Shown here piece by piece: positions 11,340 to 22,260 of a DNA stretch of 64,000 nucleotides. The DNA is from Nymphaea colorata (lineage: Eukaryota > Streptophyta > Magnoliopsida > Nymphaeales > Nymphaeaceae). Position 1 is the first letter of the stretch, and every line of letters begins with the position of its first letter. The stretch is taken from the NCBI RefSeq assembly GCF_008831285.2, contig NC_045139.1:17962354-18026353 (forward strand), written 5' to 3'. The notes under the pieces are model-generated. The model was not told the origin of the DNA, ran no database searches, and was given only the letters and a program-made list of their open reading frames with translations. A program made the position numbers and the translations under genes.

Positions 11340-13917
11340 TTAATGACAGAGAGAAAATAGATCCATATACCTCGCCTTCTGCTTTGTAAAGGTTAACTCT
11401 TAGATTTTCCTTCTCTTGACGTAAAGTATCAACTTCTGCTGCTAATGCTACAACATATCTGTTTGAGGGCTTCAACCTGGGAAGTTCATAAAATGGAATC
11501 AACTTTATAATGTCAAAAACAGAGCGCAATTAATGTGTCATATTGTGGACATGGTTGAAACCATGTCACAATAGTGTTCCCGAGTTTTAAAAGGCTAGTT
11601 TCTTCTTTGGTATAATATGGTGAGCTTGAAAAAACAGGAAAAATACCATAAAATTTTAAAATTTTAAAAAACTGAAAATGGGGGGAAATGAAACAAGTGA
11701 GAAACAAATAACACAAACATCAAAAAATAAGTAGGTTTGGAACAAATAAAAAATACAAAATGAAAAAAAAAAAACTGTTTCGCATTAAAAAATAAAAAAA
11801 TGGGAAAAATGCAAAAAAGACAAAAAAAACACGAAAAAAAAGGCGAAAAATGCATTTTTTCGTTTTTAACTTTTTTTTTCAAAAAAACGCCTTCTTTAAA
11901 GTTTGAAACGGCAATTTAATTTATTGCGTTTTTTCGGGTCTTTTTCCAAAAAAACCTATTTTTTGTGACATTTTGAAACTAGTTAAGATGCCAAACAGGA
12001 ATAGTGACATCTCAGGATAGAAACTTCGAAAAACTTAAGTAGACAAATAAATGCAAAAATAAAATCTAGAAAAAGACGACTTACTTCTCCCAGAGTTGAA
12101 TCAACCTCCAATGTGTTTCTTCTCCAACATGTGCCTCTAAAAATATGCGCCCTCTTGCAGCAAAATCTTCCAACCCTTCTTCTGCTGCGTTCCCTTTAAC
12201 CAGTGTTGATTCAAGCAAAGACCTGAGTAAACTCTCATCTACACTAGCACTACCGTAGAGCCCTACATCCTTCAAAAAAGTGTAAGTTGAAAGGTCATCA
12301 GCTATAGCTTTCAGATTGAGTTTTCCTATCACGTATCAGAGTGCATTATCATGGCTTATTAACATAGAACATGCCAAATCTACCATGCTTGTTAAGCTAC
12401 CTTTTGCACAAGCTGATGCGCAAATTGCACAAAGAAAGAATGAAGAATTCAATTGGGCACCACCAGGTGACAAAAGGTTAAAAGAAACGTTTTTCATGCC
12501 ACGAATTTTCAGAGATTATAAGTATAGACAAAATGGACACTTATGGAAAATGCTGATGATAAAAGATTAACGTAGCATTACTCCCAAATGAAACACAATA
12601 AGATGCAATAAATCTTACAAATGTAGTTAGGAAAGTTAGTATAGTTTGACCTTAACCAACAAACGCGTTACACTATACTTTCAAGTTTCAAGAAGCCCAA
12701 ATGAGAAAAGATGATACGGTTTACCTTTATGTTTGAACACTGGGGACAGACTGAGTTGTCATCATCCCTTTCATTCTCAAGGTCAACAATCCTATGCCTA
12801 AGCAACTGCAGCTCCTCAAGGTGCCTGGTTTTGTCTGCCTGTAAATTATAAAAGACCAAATTAGGCGAATCCTTGTTGTCATCAGGGGAAGAAATGGGGC
12901 AGAGACAATAGATTCAGTGATTTATTTATACAAGATACCATTTATGAAATGCTAGCAGACGGTGAAAATTGGACAACAGAAAGTGGAAAAAAGAAGAAAA
13001 TACAAAAGGAATGGAAAAGTCGAGAATTTTCACCATCAACAGCTCAATTTCCTGTTTCGACTGGTTTACTTCGTCAGACAGCCGCCTCGAGTTATCCTCT
13101 GCCTCTTGAGCACAAGCCTCTGCTTGTCTTGCCCGCTCATCAGCGTCGTTCCCGAACTCCATTAGAGCCTCTCTGTCATTGTCATACAGAGAACATTCCT
13201 TGTTCAGCTTTGAGATCTGCATAGTCAAGTTCGCCACTTCTGAATTCAGCCGTTGGCTTTGCTCGATAGACTTTTTCAATGCTTGTGCATTCATAGCTGC
13301 TTCAGACTGTGCAGAGATTCACTCTCAGAAAGCTTGAATCTGTCTATCATAAAGTAAAAATGGAAATGGAAAACTGAAGAAATTCATAGCCCCAAGGGGC
13401 CAAGCGGCAATGGAACAAGAAAACAAAGAATCATTTGAAAACAGAGAACCGAATGACCTAACCCTAAAAAGGGAAAGAGAAGAAGCAAAAAGGATGATGC
13501 GAGAAAAAAATCAAGCAGGGAAAAAGCAAAATAAGAATGAAGATCAACAACATCAAAAAGACCCACGACATATTTAAGAGAAACAACGTTTTACTTCAAG
13601 TAAATAATAAATCAAATGATTGGCGTGGCTCGGGGAAAAGAGACTAACGGAATAGCCCAACGGTAGAACAGAAGAAAAAAGGAGGCACAGATAGTCAGAA
13701 AGAAAGATAAACTAGCCTTGGCTCGTTCGAGCTTCTCATTCCGGTCATTCAACAGATCCTGCAAGGCAAAAACTTGGCCCTGAAGAACCCTCCTAGACTC
13801 CTCTACCGCAAAAAGCTTCGATCGGAATGCATCCTTAGAAACAGGAAGCCCGACGGCGCACTCTATCGACTGTTGAATATAATTCTCCAGCTCAGGCGAC
13901 AGATCCATCTCTGTCAT
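10122..13917 (-). CDS. plant coiled-coil protein (kinectin / PMF1-binding-protein-like annotation), seven exons
   Basis: Minus-strand exons: 13717-13917, 13034-13306, 12725-12838, 12085-12325, 11371-11476, 11080-11193 and 10122-10259, about 395 residues. The start MTEMDLSPEL and the end with serine- and proline-rich SPRRPLSPLEY frame a body rich in heptad-like Glu, Lys, Leu and Gln, so long coiled coils are expected. Words such as MNAQALKK, DREALMEFGN, GLEDFAARG and HVGEETHWRL look like a conserved plant-only family often labelled kinectin-like or polyamine-modulated-factor-1-binding-like. Its role is not established. Intron 1 needs a GC donor (AAG/GCTAGT). Exon 4 enters one base out of phase with exon 3: one extra A in its leading run of four would restore the frame. 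So either a frameshift, an assembly error or a missed micro-exon is present. The remaining junctions agree in phase. Confidence 0.75.
11274..11339. repeat. (TG)n-(GA)n compound microsatellite
   Basis: TG repeats interrupted once by GCG, followed directly by about ten GA units. It lies within intron 5 of the coiled-coil gene. Confidence 0.9.
11600..11985. mobile_element. AT-rich MITE-like element, copy 1
   Basis: This very A- and T-rich block contains 'ggtataatatggtgagcttgaa' at its left and 'ccaaaaaaacctattttttg' at its right. Both words recur, inverted, at the ends of the block at 15.6-15.9 kb, so the two are copies of one element in opposite orientation. It lies in intron 4 of the coiled-coil gene. 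Exact ends are uncertain. Confidence 0.5.
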
Positions 13918-15600
13918 ATCCAGAAGCCGCTTCGGAAGGCCCTTCTATTTGCGGGACACCAAGAAATCACAACGGCGGAATATCCAACAGGTAAACCTCC
14001 TCAAAACAAAGAGCAACTAAGGAAACCGAAACCGAGGCTCCTCCAAGAAGGATCTCACATGGCTAAAGAGGAGAAAGAAATGACAACTAGAAAATCTCGA
14101 AATCTTTTCCTCCTCCATGGTATGATGTTAGAAGAATGTGATGACAAGAAGAGGAGGAGGAGGAGGAAAATCACTGGGATAAAACCCGGAACTCTGTAAG
14201 CATTAGAATGGAAAAAAATGACTGATTTTCTAGGTTTGCTTCTCCCCTTTTCCCCTCGCTTCTGGTTTTCTTTTGAATGTGAAGAATCTTGGTCTTTTTG
14301 AATCGTCCTAAGCCCTAGCCGTTGGAAAATTCAAATTGGACATCGGGAGCGCCTTTAACCCAGCCGTTATTTGAGGGCTCGCCCTTTCGCTGCAATCTCA
14401 GAAAAGGGCTTCCCACTTTTCACTTATTCAGTTCTCCCCCTTACATTTGTTGACAACATTCAAGCAGGGAAACTTCCGGCGTCTTATAAGTTAGATCAAA
14501 ATTTTGCAACTTTTTTAACATTGTTGTCCACCTGAAAGCTGCATTTCACTTGTATAAGAAATCAATGTACTGATACTTGGTTGGACATATGTCTTAGTTG
14601 AAAGTCTTTATTGGACAATCAATGGAGCCTGCGCCGGACTTGGATGATTCAGGACCAAATTCAGACTTAGCTAAGCTTGCGGCTAGTCGCTGGTTCAAAT
14701 CTCAAATACACAAACCAATGCATGGAAATGTCCCACCTTCGGGTGAGTGACAAAGCTTCTAAGCTGGGAGTGGTTTCCCTCAAGTAAAATTAAAAAAAAA
14801 TCAAGTATTAAACTACTTAGTTCATATTATATTGTTGTGGGTGTCACATTCATTAATCAAATCTTCTACACATTCATTAATCAAATCTTCTATCACTTGC
14901 TGCAATATGAGCAATAAATGTACCTATTTCGCTAGCTTCATTCTTGTTTGCACATTTTTGGAAACAGAATTTGGCTTATGTAAAACTGTACGCTACCTGG
15001 TGTTATCACTTATTTACAATACAATAATATACTATTTATAGCGACATCTTTGAATGCTAGTAACGCCACACAAGGCATTGTTTTTTTTTTTTTTTTTTAA
15101 TTTAATTTGGTGAGAAACTCGCCTTGCGAAAGATGTTCTTCAAAGCACCCTTTATGAAATTTAAGATAAATAAACAAAGCAGCTTTTACGCAATTTAACA
15201 TTATAACTATTATCTTCACTACACCAAAAAAATTAACACAGCAAATTGAGTCGTTGGCAGAGAACACCTGGGGTCGTGGTGCATTGAGCGAAGGATCGTA
15301 AAAAATTAATTGCATGTTTTTTAATATCCTTAAAAGCTAAGTGGTCCTAGATATGCACATGCCTACAAACTCAAATTTGAATTTCACCAAACATAACATC
15401 TCTAAACTTCTTAACTTTTCATATTTAAATGATTGTTATTGAGCATTTAATGATAAAAGAGATAGATATAATTATCATAATACTGCAACAGTAGGCAATA
15501 TTGTGAAAAAAAAGGTCTAAAATCTGTATTCTTAATTTCTTATAATTGGTCCTCATGCATGCATTCAACTTGTTTGTTTTCTTACTGATGAGTTTGATCC
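13918..15600. other. 5' flank of the coiled-coil gene and spacer
   Basis: 13918-14300 is probably promoter and 5' UTR of the coiled-coil gene, with CT-rich coding-sense runs at about 14100-14170. I see no TATA box at a convincing distance. Beyond 14300 no gene is supported. A direct repeat of 'cattcattaatcaaatcttcta' words lies at 14848-14892. Confidence 0.4.
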
Positions 15601-15890
15601 ATATTCACAAAAAACCTGTTTTTTTGAAAAAAAACACGAGAAAATTAAATGTCATTTAAAACTTAAAAAAACGTGTTTTAAAAAAACGTGTTTTAAAAAA
15701 ACGTTAAGAACAAAAAAACATGTGTTTTCACTTTTTTTCATTTATTTAATGCCAAACAGTTTATTTTTTCTTTTTTATGTTTGTGTTATTAGTTTATCAT
15801 TTATTTTATTTTTAGTTTTTTAAATTTTAAAAATTTATCTTTTTTATTTTTTTTCAAGCTCGTCATATTATATTAAAAAAAAAACCCAGG
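15601..15890. mobile_element. AT-rich MITE-like element, copy 2 (inverted relative to copy 1)
   Basis: It carries the complements of both end words of the block at 11.6-11.99 kb ('ttcaagctcgtcatattata' near 15855 and 'acaaaaaacctgtttttttg' near 15608). It also has a short internal tandem repeat of 'acgtgttttaaaaaa'. There is no coding capacity. Confidence 0.5.
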
Positions 15891-18800
15891 ATTTAAAATT
15901 TAAAAACATTATTTATAACTATGGCTTCATCTAAAAGAGATGAATATCGGCAAATTATATCAACGCCCAATTGCGCATGGCTCAACAGCAAGGGCAGCAT
16001 CGTCCTTTTCAATACAAGTGTGACTGGACTGAAGATTAGAAAAAGGCAAGAGAATCTGAAAGGCAAGGGGAAAGGGGAATTGAAGAAAGGAATGGGGGCA
16101 CTTTCGGACATTGGAAGAGATGCCATTCTTTCTGACGCTGGTCTATTTCATTATCATTTTGACAACGACTGTTCATTGGTGCACACTTGCACCAGCTCAG
16201 GTCTGAGACCGATCTGTACCTTCACTACCCAATCAATGCTACCCACAATCTCTCTCTCCCTCTCTCTAGTCAATCCTTTTAACTCAGTAAATAGCAACAC
16301 CAACAATTTGTTGATCATTCTTTGTAAGCAAAACTTTAGCAAGGGCAGAATGCCAGTGTTTGCTTACTAAAGTTTTGAGTTTTGCTTATGTAGAGGTTAG
16401 ACAACAGTAACAAATTGTCATTGGGACTTGTAGTAGATTCTAAAACACTGTGTTATAAGAACTTGTTGTTGTTGAACTTGTTGCTGTTGCCAAACTTGCC
16501 CTTTAGGTCCCAACAAAGTTAGCAATAAGATGAGATGCATTTTAAGAAAGCTGATTATGAATATACTTTCACCATACAAGTGGTTTAATGTACAAAATGA
16601 ATTGAAGAATCTGCCCGCATTGGTTTCGGAAAACAACATTTTCGAGTAATGGGCCGCCCAAAACTTGACTGCCATTGCCCCACCTCAAATACTAATGCTG
16701 CTTTAAGAGAAAGGCCTTTATACCAAACCATATCCAAATTTGACAACTAAGTTAGTAATTCTAGGAGAATGTTGCCGGTTGCCAAACGGGAGCCCTCAAA
16801 ACTTGGCCGGGAAGTCATGGCGGAGGAACACACGTTTGGGCGGCTGGAACCCCAGAGCCCTCGACCACAACACATACTGCATATGATTATTACCAACAGG
16901 AGATGAGAACCATAGTTGGCAAATTCATGACTCGGACTTGGATTGGCTGCTGACAGGGTCATCGGGTCAGCGAGTTGACTTGTCGACTTGGTCAAGTTTT
17001 AAAATAACTTAAATTCGACAAGTCAAGGCGGGGTCAGGGGCGAGTTGGGCCAAGGCAGGCCAACCTTGACTCATGGCCAAGTTTTCTAACGATCTGAGTT
17101 GACTCAGTGATTCTTGAGCCCACTGGGTGAGTCGGCCAACTAAGATGGCAATATTGTTTAAGCAAATCAAGTCAGTTATGAGCGCTGAGTAATTATTGAG
17201 GACGGACCTCGGTAGTTTGGTTCTCCTGCTTACCAGAGCTCCTTCCTCTCATGTAAATGGTTCCGGTTCGTGTTCGGACCGAATTTAACGCTTTATATAT
17301 GCAATGGTTTTATAGGAGAAGGATGAGAGGCTGATGGTTTCAGTGCTGGGTGGTGGTGGGGCTCAGGCATTTACTTCGAGGAACGACAGGAGAGAAAATG
17401 ATTGTACACAAGGAGTCTGCCATTTCCAAGACCATTCAAGTGTCTCGGACTAAGAAACCTAAATCTGGACTTAATCTTCTTGATGCCGATCAAACTGACG
17501 TCTCAATAAACCCTTTGCTGTTGGTGAAAACAGCATCGCAGCTAAAGCAGTAACGCTATCAATACTACAAGTCGGTGAGGCTCTTGTATATTGTTTGCTG
17601 TTTGGCCTAATCATAATAAGCATGAAAAAGAAAGAAAGAAAGCAAAGAATAGTAGAGAGAGAATTATCTCAATATATGGAGGTTGGCAACTATAAGTAGG
17701 TGACCAAAATTTGGCCCATTAATTTCCCGATATCGGTAGTGGTTGGGGGCGTGGACAAAGAATAATTATATTGGATCGGCTGCTCGAGTCGAGTCTAGTT
17801 GCAAGCATCCATGTCTGCTGGTGGGTCCCTGTCCCTGCACTGCAGACTACGTGGCCGTGTTTCATAGCTATAGCCGGTACTCATCTAAAGAGTACCGCAA
17901 CTCTTCTGGCCCTTGACTATCTGTCCATAGGAAGTAGGAACAAGGACTCCCCGTCCACCATTCACATATTCGCTCCATAAATATATATATATACATTTTA
18001 GACATTGCACATATTACATTTATCATGAATTATAAAAGTAATGAAAGAAAAAGATTATGATTTTAATGGAAAAAGAGTTGTGCAGAGGCTAAGCTCGGTT
18101 CAAACCACGGTCAAATGCATTTGACGACGGTTTGACTGACCCCACACGCTGCAGAGGCCGCAGCAGCAGAGAGAACGGGCTCGCCAGAGCTGACACCATA
18201 CGGCACTCTCTCTCTCTTCCCGTAGTGGTCAGACAGACCCAGAGGATCATATTTCAACAACAGAACAAAAGGAGCTCACCGTCGAATCAAACGCCCCATC
18301 TCTCCACCTTTTCTAATACCCCAAGATGCCCTTTCGACCTTTCTTTCTTCCTTGGCCGAAAAGCCAGGGCACTTGATTTTCCTTTCTTGCCCTCGTTAAC
18401 TATCAAAATTTTCATAAAAAATCGCCTGATCAAGTGATGTTTTAATATGAAGCCCAAATTTCATTTTAACCTAAAGAATGGAACATGATACAAGATAATA
18501 TTAGCTCTTGATATTTGGTATATATTGGTTTGAGAAGAGACGAGTGAGTGGCCCACGTATAAGGCTTGTTGTGTGTGTAAAAGCAGTGGTGATTTGCCGC
18601 GGTACAGAGGGCAAGGAATTGTCCTTGCCGCCTCCAGCCAGGAAGCATATGGAAAGGTAGTATTGACAAACGCTGCAAAATATTCACATGTCCATTTCAG
18701 CTTTATAATAATAAGGGCGGAGTGGTCATTTCAGCAAGTCCCTTTTTTTTTTTTTTTTTTTGACAGCTCATGCGTTCTCAGTTCTTGGTCAAATAACTTC

Positions 18801-19543
18801 GATCCACCCCACCGAAAGATTTTCAGAAGGTGATCAAAAGTAAAAATTTCTTACTAAGAAATTAATTATTCCGAGATTTAATAAAGTAATATTAATTTCT
18901 CACTAAAAATAAATTGGCATGTAACTAATGCTTGTGAGGTTACCGACCTTCAATTGTTAGTATGTATAATTAATCCAATTATTGCAGCAACTTGAAGTAA
19001 AAAGTTGACACGGAAAGAAAGATTGAGAGAGAGCGAGAGAAGGAAAAAGAAAAAAGTAGCAAGTAAAGTGAAAAAGAAAGACTGTTTTTCACTTTTAACG
19101 TTCTTATTGAACTTGTGTTCATAATCATTTCCAGCCATGCAGGTAGAAGGAGAACCCTATGCCCTGAAAATAAAGCAGCGAGATCGCATCGCGTGTGATA
19201 TTCATGACTAACAAGGCTTTTCCGCACAATTATCCGACTCCCCAGAACATTGACAATGAAGAGGAGGAAATTTTTTTTCTCATTTTTTAAATCTCTCGAA
19301 AGAATCAAAAGCTTTCGACGATAACAGTACATACAACTGAAAGCTTTGCAGGAAGAGATCATAATGCAATGACTACAAGACCCAATGCCTCAGATAAAAG
19401 AAAGAAAAAAAAAAAAAAAAAAGAGAGGAAGGGAAAGAAGAAACAAATTTTCTTACAGCTGCCAGCAATCAATGTCGACCATAACTCGTTATGATCAACA
19501 AGAACAATACAGTGACTGTTGCAGCGTTGCCACTCTTCATTAT
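15891..19543. other. spacer, no gene supported
   Basis: No frame shows a domain and no exon set could be joined. At 16920-17150 there is a patch rich in 'gactcggac/gagttgactt' words resembling patches at 26.8-27.1, 39.6-39.9 and 58.55-58.95 kb, probably an old dispersed repeat. Poly-T lies at 18742-18760. Confidence 0.4.
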
Positions 19544-22158
19544 TCAAGCTTCACTGTTTCTTTCGGAGACGATGGCGTGTATTGCACTAGAGAGGTTATT
19601 CACAGCGGAGATGAGGCCGGCGAGTCCCTGTCTGTTCATCTCCGTTCTGCTCTCTTCCATCTGCAGCTTTCTTTCCTCCATGTCTAGGAAGGCTCGGTGC
19701 CTCTTGTCCTTCTTCTCTTCGCAGGCGAGCAGCGTTCGGGACAAGACGGACGCCGTATGAAGAATGCTGGATCCCAGGCTTCTCACTTTCCTCCTCTTCA
19801 CATCCGAGCTTCCTTCCGTCTCCGACGAATCCGTCGTCTCCTCGGCTACCATCACTCACAGTGAAGTCGATAATAAGATTCCGGCACAGTTTTGGCATAA
19901 ACAACTTCAAGTGTATCAAAATGGGGCGAATAAAGCTCTGATTTCTAATGAAACAAGCTGCCCAGCACGAGAAAATAACTTGTGCATATGGGGTATACGA
20001 AGTATTGATTACATGATTGTAACGCTCGAGGGAGAGAATATTTTGATCATGGTTCGAGAAAGATCTCATTTGGCGTAAGGAATGTGCTGAGTTGCCCGTT
20101 GAATAAGAATGATAAGAGACACTGGGATCAATCATGATACCCCTCACGGGGATAAGGAAGTAAGATGAGGTTCTCCTACCGAGAGATTCTAATGATCGAA
20201 GCTGGTGCCGACTCGTTCTCGGTTGCTAATGAGTATTGATGCAACGTTATGATCTTTTCATTTTCTGTTTTTTTTTTTTTTTTTTTTTTCTTTCATTTAG
20301 AAACCCAACTTGAGAGGTAATAGTGGCTTAAACGAGTGATACTGCTTCTCGTTTACAAGGTATTCATCATTTTGGTCTCACCATTTTCGAATAATCTAAT
20401 AGTTAAAGAGACACGGGCACGCTTTTCCTCTTTTTTCTAATAAAATATCGTTCGAGTCTTCTAGATTTTGCTGACAACGTGAAGGATTCAAGCTTGTCAT
20501 AATCAAAGAGTAGAACCACACTCTAATTTTTTTCTCCAAAAAACATGACATGCAGATTACTTATGATAGCCAATTTCTACTAAAAGTGTCGTCTTGTTGA
20601 GTAGCCGTGATCTTCGTAGATATCCACTTGAAGGATTCGAAATCGTTACGAATCACACCGAGTAGAGCCACATTCTTATATTTTCTCCAATATTACTTAT
20701 GATTCACCAAGAAATTTTAAAAAAATTGGAATTCCCTCGCTCTTTGACACACACACGCACACACGGACACACACAAAGACAGACGAAGATGATCAGAATG
20801 AAAGGAAGGTGCCGGAAACTTGCGGGGAAACTTACAGAAAAGCGAAGGTACTTTTACGGCAGAAGAAAAATGGTGGGTGTTCACAGGGCACGAATTCTAT
20901 TCCAGAATACATTCAAAAGATAAATGAATGGCTCCAGGGATCGACCAGGGACGAGGGGTTTGGTTTTTGGGGAGTCTCGCATAGACCCCTGAGATCTCAC
21001 GCACCAGCTGGGATACGTTTGTCGTTTTCGAAAATAATTAGGGCCATTTATGGCATTCAGTAAACAGCCATCGCCTCTGCAACTTCTTCCACCAAAGCCA
21101 TTAAAAGAAGAAAGTGCAGAGGCGGAGCGCTTTTGTCATATGACCGAAATGTCCCTATCCCGCTTACTCGTAGACACGTGCATGGACGGCTCTAAGGCAT
21201 TTTGCCTGAAAGCCCAGAGCGGCGTCGGTGGTGGCGGAGGGAATCCTCCCTCCGCCCGAAATGACGTAGGTGGCCGGCCCTACACTGCATAGCAGCTGCC
21301 ACCCTCGCAACACACCAGACTCGCAGGTCTTTTCATCCGAGGCAGAAACCATGAAGGACAAAACCGTCAATCCTCAATTGGTCCGGCAGAAACAGGCAGT
21401 CAGCCACCGCCGCTCGCTCGGCTCATATTCGACAACGCCGGGGAACGGTTTCAATTATAAAGGGTCCGTTTGGTCATTCCCCAGTAGATTAGTGGTGCAA
21501 ATGTCTTTTTATAACTGCAAATAACGGACAGCAGAGAGAGACTAGAGAGAGAACCTGAGATGGGGGCTTGAGGTGGTGGCGGCGGGGGAGGTGGAGGAGG
21601 AGGAGGTGGTGGCGGTGGTTGCTGGTGCTGGTATGCCGGTGGCGGTGCGGCGAGCCTTGGCTGGGGTTTGCGGTTGACGACCTCGTGGAGGGCCTCGAAC
21701 ACCTCGGAGGGGAGGTTGGAGGGGAGGTTCCGCTCCTTCCGCTCGTGTTTCTCCATCTGCCAGTATGACATCCGGCCGGCGATCGGCCGGTTCTCGTATT
21801 CCCTCACCTTCTTGTAGTCCCTGAGGAGGTTGTCCCACTTGTCGTTGCACTGGTTCTGGCTCCGCATACACCCGTTGGCCCAGCAGTAGTTCTCTACCCA
21901 CTTCCACCGCAGCTCCGCAGTCTTGCTCCTCTCCCTCTCCCCGCCCTTCATCCGCCTCTCGTCGTCCATCTTCTTGGCCGTTATCAGCACCATCGTCTCG
22001 TGGATCGTCCAGTTCCCCTTCCGATACTCCCGTCCCCCGGACGCCGACAGCGGAGCTGAAGTCATCGATGTCGTAGTTGCGATGCCGCCGCCCGTCCCGG
22101 CCGCCGGCAGCGGGTCATCCACCACAATTATCGCCGTGCTCCCGATCGGATCGCCCAT
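19544..22158 (-). CDS. trihelix transcription factor, ASR3-like, two exons
   Basis: Exon 1 is 21555-22158 and exon 2 is 19544-19854 (minus strand), joined in phase 1 across a 1.7-kb intron, giving 304 residues. A trihelix DNA-binding domain spans about residues 47-145, with WTIHETMVLI, LRWKWVENYC, QNQCNDKWDNLL and YWQMEKHERKERNLP. This is the pattern of Arabidopsis SH4-related ASR3-type factors. Residues 181-196 are sixteen prolines in a row, just before the splice. Exon 2 has the basic cluster KRRK (about 221-224, likely nuclear signal) and a helical, probably coiled-coil C-terminus (CEEKKDKRHRAFLDMEERKL). ASR3 in Arabidopsis is a repressor in immune signalling; that role here is inference. 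Exon 1 is strongly GC-rich, unlike exon 2. Confidence 0.9.
20264..20290. repeat. poly(T) tract in the trihelix intron
   Basis: A run of about 20 T interrupted by one C. Confidence 0.8.
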
Positions 22159-22260
22159 CTCACTCTCCCTCCTCCTCCACTCTCTCTTTCTCTCTCTCTC
22201 TCGCCTCTTTCTCTGCCTCTCTGTCGCTCAGAGTTTTGGACGGTGGCTTTGAACGGGGTT
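22159..22260 (-). promoter_or_regulatory. purine-rich (minus strand) leader of the trihelix gene
   Basis: An interrupted CT-rich run on the plus strand, so GA-rich in the transcript, directly precedes the ATG. This is the usual look of a plant 5' UTR. No clear TATA box was seen upstream. Confidence 0.4.

Noticed and set aside
14630-14810. Possible SINE: box-B-like 'ggttcaaatctc' followed by an A-rich end
   Set aside because: No box A at a proper distance and no target duplication could be found, so the box-B likeness alone is not enough.
19596-20147. 183-codon minus-strand frame overlapping trihelix exon 2
   Set aside because: It reads the conserved C-terminal exon in the wrong frame and runs into the intron. 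The phase-1 splice from exon 1 selects the other frame, which matches the ASR3-like C-terminus.
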